NCBI GenBank assembly: GCA_944472155.2
Contig: OX235277.1
Span: forward strand, 8,256,804 to 8,320,803
Reading direction: 5' to 3'
Length of the DNA: 64,000 bases
Source: Trichobilharzia szidati
Lineage: Eukaryota > Platyhelminthes > Trematoda > Strigeidida > Schistosomatidae
Made by a program: the position numbers and the translations under genes. The notes under the pieces are model-generated. The model saw nothing but the letters and a program-made list of their open reading frames with translations, was not told the DNA's origin and searched no databases. How positions within the stretch are numbered: the stretch's first letter is position 1; each line of letters opens with the position of its first letter. This document shows positions 61,744-64,000 of this stretch, piece by piece.

Positions 61744-63097
61744 TCTTTATACTGGGTTTAGGTCTAATATATCTGTCTTTCATTTCTGGCTTTCTTGTTG
61801 AGGGTTCAATACTTTCGACCTTATTGCATACACTGCTTAACGGAATTTCTGACAGGTGCAGCTTCTCGAACCAGTCTACACCCAAGAGGTCAAGGTTTGA
61901 ATTATTGATGTAGCATGTGCCGACGAAATGACTATCGCGAAAACCAACACTGCATTTTATTTCTCCATTCAATCGAAGTCTTCCACCACATGCACTAATT
62001 GCTATCTGATTTGTCTTCTCTATGGCAGGGCATCCCAACTTCTGCCATAATTTCTTTGATATTATTGTAATTTCAGATGCTGTGTCGATTTGTAGGCGTG
62101 CCGGCCGTGTATTAATCGTCAGATCGATATATTTGCGAGGTGCTGGAGTACTAATATGATATGTGGCAGTAACACCCAAAGACTTGAGCTTGTTGCGCCG
62201 TCTGGGTCGACTACGAGATCTGGGTCGGTTGTTGCGTTTGCAGTAGCCATCTTTGTGACCAACAGTATGGCATCGACGGCATTTATGCTGTTTGAATGGG
62301 CACACGTTTGCAAAATGCCAGGAGCCACAGTGCCAGCAGGCTGATGGTGGTTTATGCTGAGGATGACGCGGTGCGGTTGATGTCGACGGTACTGGATGCA
62401 CCGCATGCACTTCTGCTGCATTTTGGCTGCCAGACTGCACCAAGACGGTATCGTTGTGAATGTTGATTAAACGCTGATATTCTTCACCGATGTCTTTCAA
62501 AGTCATTCGTGGATCTTGTTCCAGACGATTTAATAGACGTGTGCGTATATCAGCAAATTTGGGAGACTGCAAACCACAAATGAAAATCAATACCTTGAAC
62601 TGGTCTTCTGAGAGCGATTTCAATTTCAAACGTTCACACGTGCGATTGACTATACCCAACTGAGTATGGATATCATCATTTTCGTTCAAAACTAGTTTCA
62701 TGCAATGAAATCGAATGTTGAATAACGATCTCTGGTCACCAAACTGATGACGAAGGGTATGGACAGTTTCATCGAATGATCTTTCACTGGGCTTCTGTGG
62801 CAGAATTAAGTTGCAGTATTTATCTAGCTCCTCTGCTCCCAATTTACGAAGTAGAAGCCGTACTGTCCAGGCATCATCTTTATCCGCAAAGTCTACTCGA
62901 AATAGGTCTTCATATCTGCGAAACCAGGTGTCAAATGTTACGTTCGCATCTGGATCATAAACGAATTCTGAGATGCTACTACCAATGCTGTCGTTGGCTG
63001 TAGATGAATCGGCAGGGCGTGATATCTGTAGACCAGCAAGCATTTCCATCAATTTTAGCTGCTGTTCCATTAGTTTCTCTAAACGCAGTGGGTCCAT
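61547..63097 (-). CDS. Gag-protease ORF of a Ty3/gypsy-type LTR element
   Basis: 516 codons from the ATG at 63097; the longer reading from 63118 begins with TTG inside the primer-binding site. Residues from the ATG: Gag with FDTWFRRYEDLFRVD near 55, two zinc knuckles (C254-C257-H261-C266; C273-C276-H281-C286), an Arg/Lys-rich stretch, then aspartic protease with DTAS at 338-341 and LLGVDWF at 404. About 60 residues after the protease the frame runs into the deletion junction and ends out of frame over integrase DNA. RT and RNase H are absent. Gag and protease look intact. Antisense ORFs within it are shadows. Confidence 0.88.
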   Translation of the reverse strand: MDPLRLEKLMEQQLKLMEMLAGLQISRPADSSTANDSIGSSISEFVYDPDANVTFDTWFRRYEDLFRVDFADKDDAWTVRLLLRKLGAEELDKYCNLILPQKPSERSFDETVHTLRHQFGDQRSLFNIRFHCMKLVLNENDDIHTQLGIVNRTCERLKLKSLSEDQFKVLIFICGLQSPKFADIRTRLLNRLEQDPRMTLKDIGEEYQRLINIHNDTVLVQSGSQNAAEVHAVHPVPSTSTAPRHPQHKPPSACWHCGSWHFANVCPFKQHKCRRCHTVGHKDGYCKRNNRPRSRSRPRRRNKLKSLGVTATYHISTPAPRKYIDLTINTRPARLQIDTASEITIISKKLWQKLGCPAIEKTNQIAISACGGRLRLNGEIKCSVGFRDSHFVGTCYINNSNLDLLGVDWFEKLHLSEIPLSSVCNKVESIEPSTRKPEMKDRYIRPKPSIKNVVINEKPTSNRHSGETGSNTKLSFCIPNYTTDRTEEKPYRTSNGSNATNSSPLHVTIFVTSTKK

Positions 63098-63106
63098 CTT
63101 CAGCAA

Positions 63107-63117
63107 ACCCGTCGCCA
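63107..63117 (-). promoter_or_regulatory. Primer-binding site
   Basis: TGGCGACGGG starts four bases inside the 5' LTR boundary, where the tRNA primer complement (beginning TGG) is expected. I do not assign the tRNA. Confidence 0.75.
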
Positions 63118-63121
63118 AATT

Positions 63122-63479
63122 TGTTATGTATGTGAATATGAGGACCTTGTAGACTACGAGCGAATCTAACTAATGCGCTGGATAATCTGTCCTAATCGCA
63201 CGTCAACAACAACAACAATACCGCCGGGCACGCAAGACAAAGAAAGAGAAGACTGGATGTTGATACGAGAGCTTTTACTGTCTCTAACAACAGTCGAAAT
63301 GTTAAACAACAACTCCGTATTTATACAATTAGAAAAATCAATGTCACATTTTAAAAATATTAACAAACCCTGGGAATTCAGTAATTTAAATCAATAATCA
63401 CGCAGATGCGTGAAATCAATGATTATGCTAGTGTGGGAAATAAATACTGAATATTAATGATTCACCTGTGTATATATTA
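63122..63479 (-). repeat. 5' LTR, 358 bp
   Basis: Pair of 60819-61176. In element orientation it holds a TATAAATA box near its middle and a palindrome CACGCATCTGCGTG-type with one changed arm base position region. Short ORFs drawn in the LTRs on both strands are not genes. Confidence 0.95.
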
Positions 63480-63484
63480 GGTGT

Positions 63485-64000
63485 CCATAAGGGAAGCCGA
63501 TTTCTTTCAAAAAGTACAGGATCTCAATCTACGGCGTCAGGATTACGTATGTGTCGGATGCCAGTAGCAAGGCATTTAATTAGATTTCGTTTTCGTGTAG
63601 CAGGCAACCAACTACAGAAACTTGTTAGTTTCCTATGCATTGACCTTATAAACGTTCCGTTGGGTCATCTTGCGAGTTCCACATCAAGAAAGGGGATTTA
63701 AGATTCGCTCTCCATTTCAAGAGTGAATTTTATTATCAGATGGTAGTTGTTAAATACCTGCAGCAATTGATTAGAGTCGTAACTGTTGTTGGAAATGTCC
63801 TCCACAAACGTTGTAAATAGTCGTGAATTGCCAATGGTCGACTTTAATGAACCGTTCTCGAGACTAGCCATGAAACAGTCTGCTATTAATGGACCCAATG
63901 AAGATCCCATTACAATACCATTATTTTCTGTAGATGGTGTCACTGAAGGAGAACTGAACATTGGGAGTACATCTGAGCAACCGCTCCTTCAAACGTGTTG
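63485..64000 (-). pseudogene. PLE-1 RT palm and thumb, antisense, runs off the window
   Basis: Minus strand: NGIVMGSSLGPLIADCFMAS (PLE RT motif MGSPLGP), LFTTFVEDISN (YVDD altered to FVED), KFTLEMESES, a stop, then a thumb end with LYFLKEIGFPYGH where the insertions interrupt it. Catalytic aspartate loss and stops inactivate it. Confidence 0.8.

Larger units (their letters stand above)
60819..63479 (-). mobile_element. Young non-autonomous LTR retrotransposon, 2661 bp
   Basis: LTR, primer site, gag-protease, deletion removing RT, RNase H and most integrase, integrase C-terminus, polypurine tract, LTR, with matching 5-bp target duplications. Near-identical LTRs show recent insertion. Because integration signals are complete, the deletion probably predates insertion and the copy was mobilised in trans. 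Confidence 0.9.

Noticed and set aside
1..64000. CRISPR array, operons, ribosome-binding sites, rRNA
   Set aside because: No regularly spaced direct repeats and no bacterial gene organisation; the window is eukaryotic repeat DNA.

Overview
This window looks like transposon-saturated, non-genic DNA of a digenean trematode, most probably a schistosomatid blood fluke. The evidence is internal. It carries RTE-type, CR1-like and Penelope-like retroelements with GIY-YIG endonucleases, a Ty3/gypsy-type LTR element, and two copies resembling the schistosome SM-alpha repeat (a Pol III-promoted SINE-like unit carrying a hammerhead ribozyme motif). Base composition is AT-rich and there is one assembly gap (8324-8819). 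I found no convincing intact host protein-coding gene; one decayed minus-strand stretch near 45.3-45.6 kb looks protein-like but I cannot name it.

Layout. 1-14.8 kb: Penelope-like (PLE) remnants of three sequence types (PLE-1, -2, -3), many with an inverted copy of their own end, plus a 680-bp ORF-less foldback. 15-20 kb: SINE-A copies, an antisense RTE copy and PLE-3 pieces. 20.2-22.95 kb: the best-preserved RTE copy (uninterrupted 898-codon ORF, 5' truncated). 23-36.3 kb: PLE, CR1-like, RTE and SINE fragments, including a hairpin-like PLE-2 junction at 32.0 kb and an RTE copy whose 5' end is joined directly to its 3' end. 37-44.2 kb: PLE-1, two sibling RTE copies in opposite orientation, and a head-to-head SM-alpha-like pair. 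44.2-50 kb: poorly classified DNA with a 430-bp direct duplication. 50-59 kb: RTE, PLE, tRNA-derived SINEs and a composite tRNA/RTE SINE. 59-64 kb: a nest in which a CR1-like element sits in a PLE and a young, internally deleted 2.66-kb LTR element (358-bp LTRs, one difference seen, 5-bp target duplication GGTGT) sits at the CR1-like 3' end.

The most notable signal is structural RNA. Hammerhead-ribozyme-like folds (stem I, CUGANGA-like core, stem II, GAAA, very short palindromic stem III, NUH cleavage triplet, stem I partner) recur at the ends of several PLE types and inside at least three SINE-like families. Paired changes preserve helices: stem I changes between PLE-1 copies from GAGC/GCTC to CAGC/GCTG, and stem II differs between SINE families (GTCC/GGAC versus GTGC/GCAC). 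Hammerheads in schistosome SM-alpha repeats and in Penelope-like elements are established knowledge; the specific variants here (a short insertion between core and stem II, repeated head-to-head pairs, homology that starts at a predicted cleavage site) are what deserve checking. All family names PLE-1/-2/-3, SINE-A/-B and family C are working labels of mine, and most boundaries are good to a few tens of bases only.
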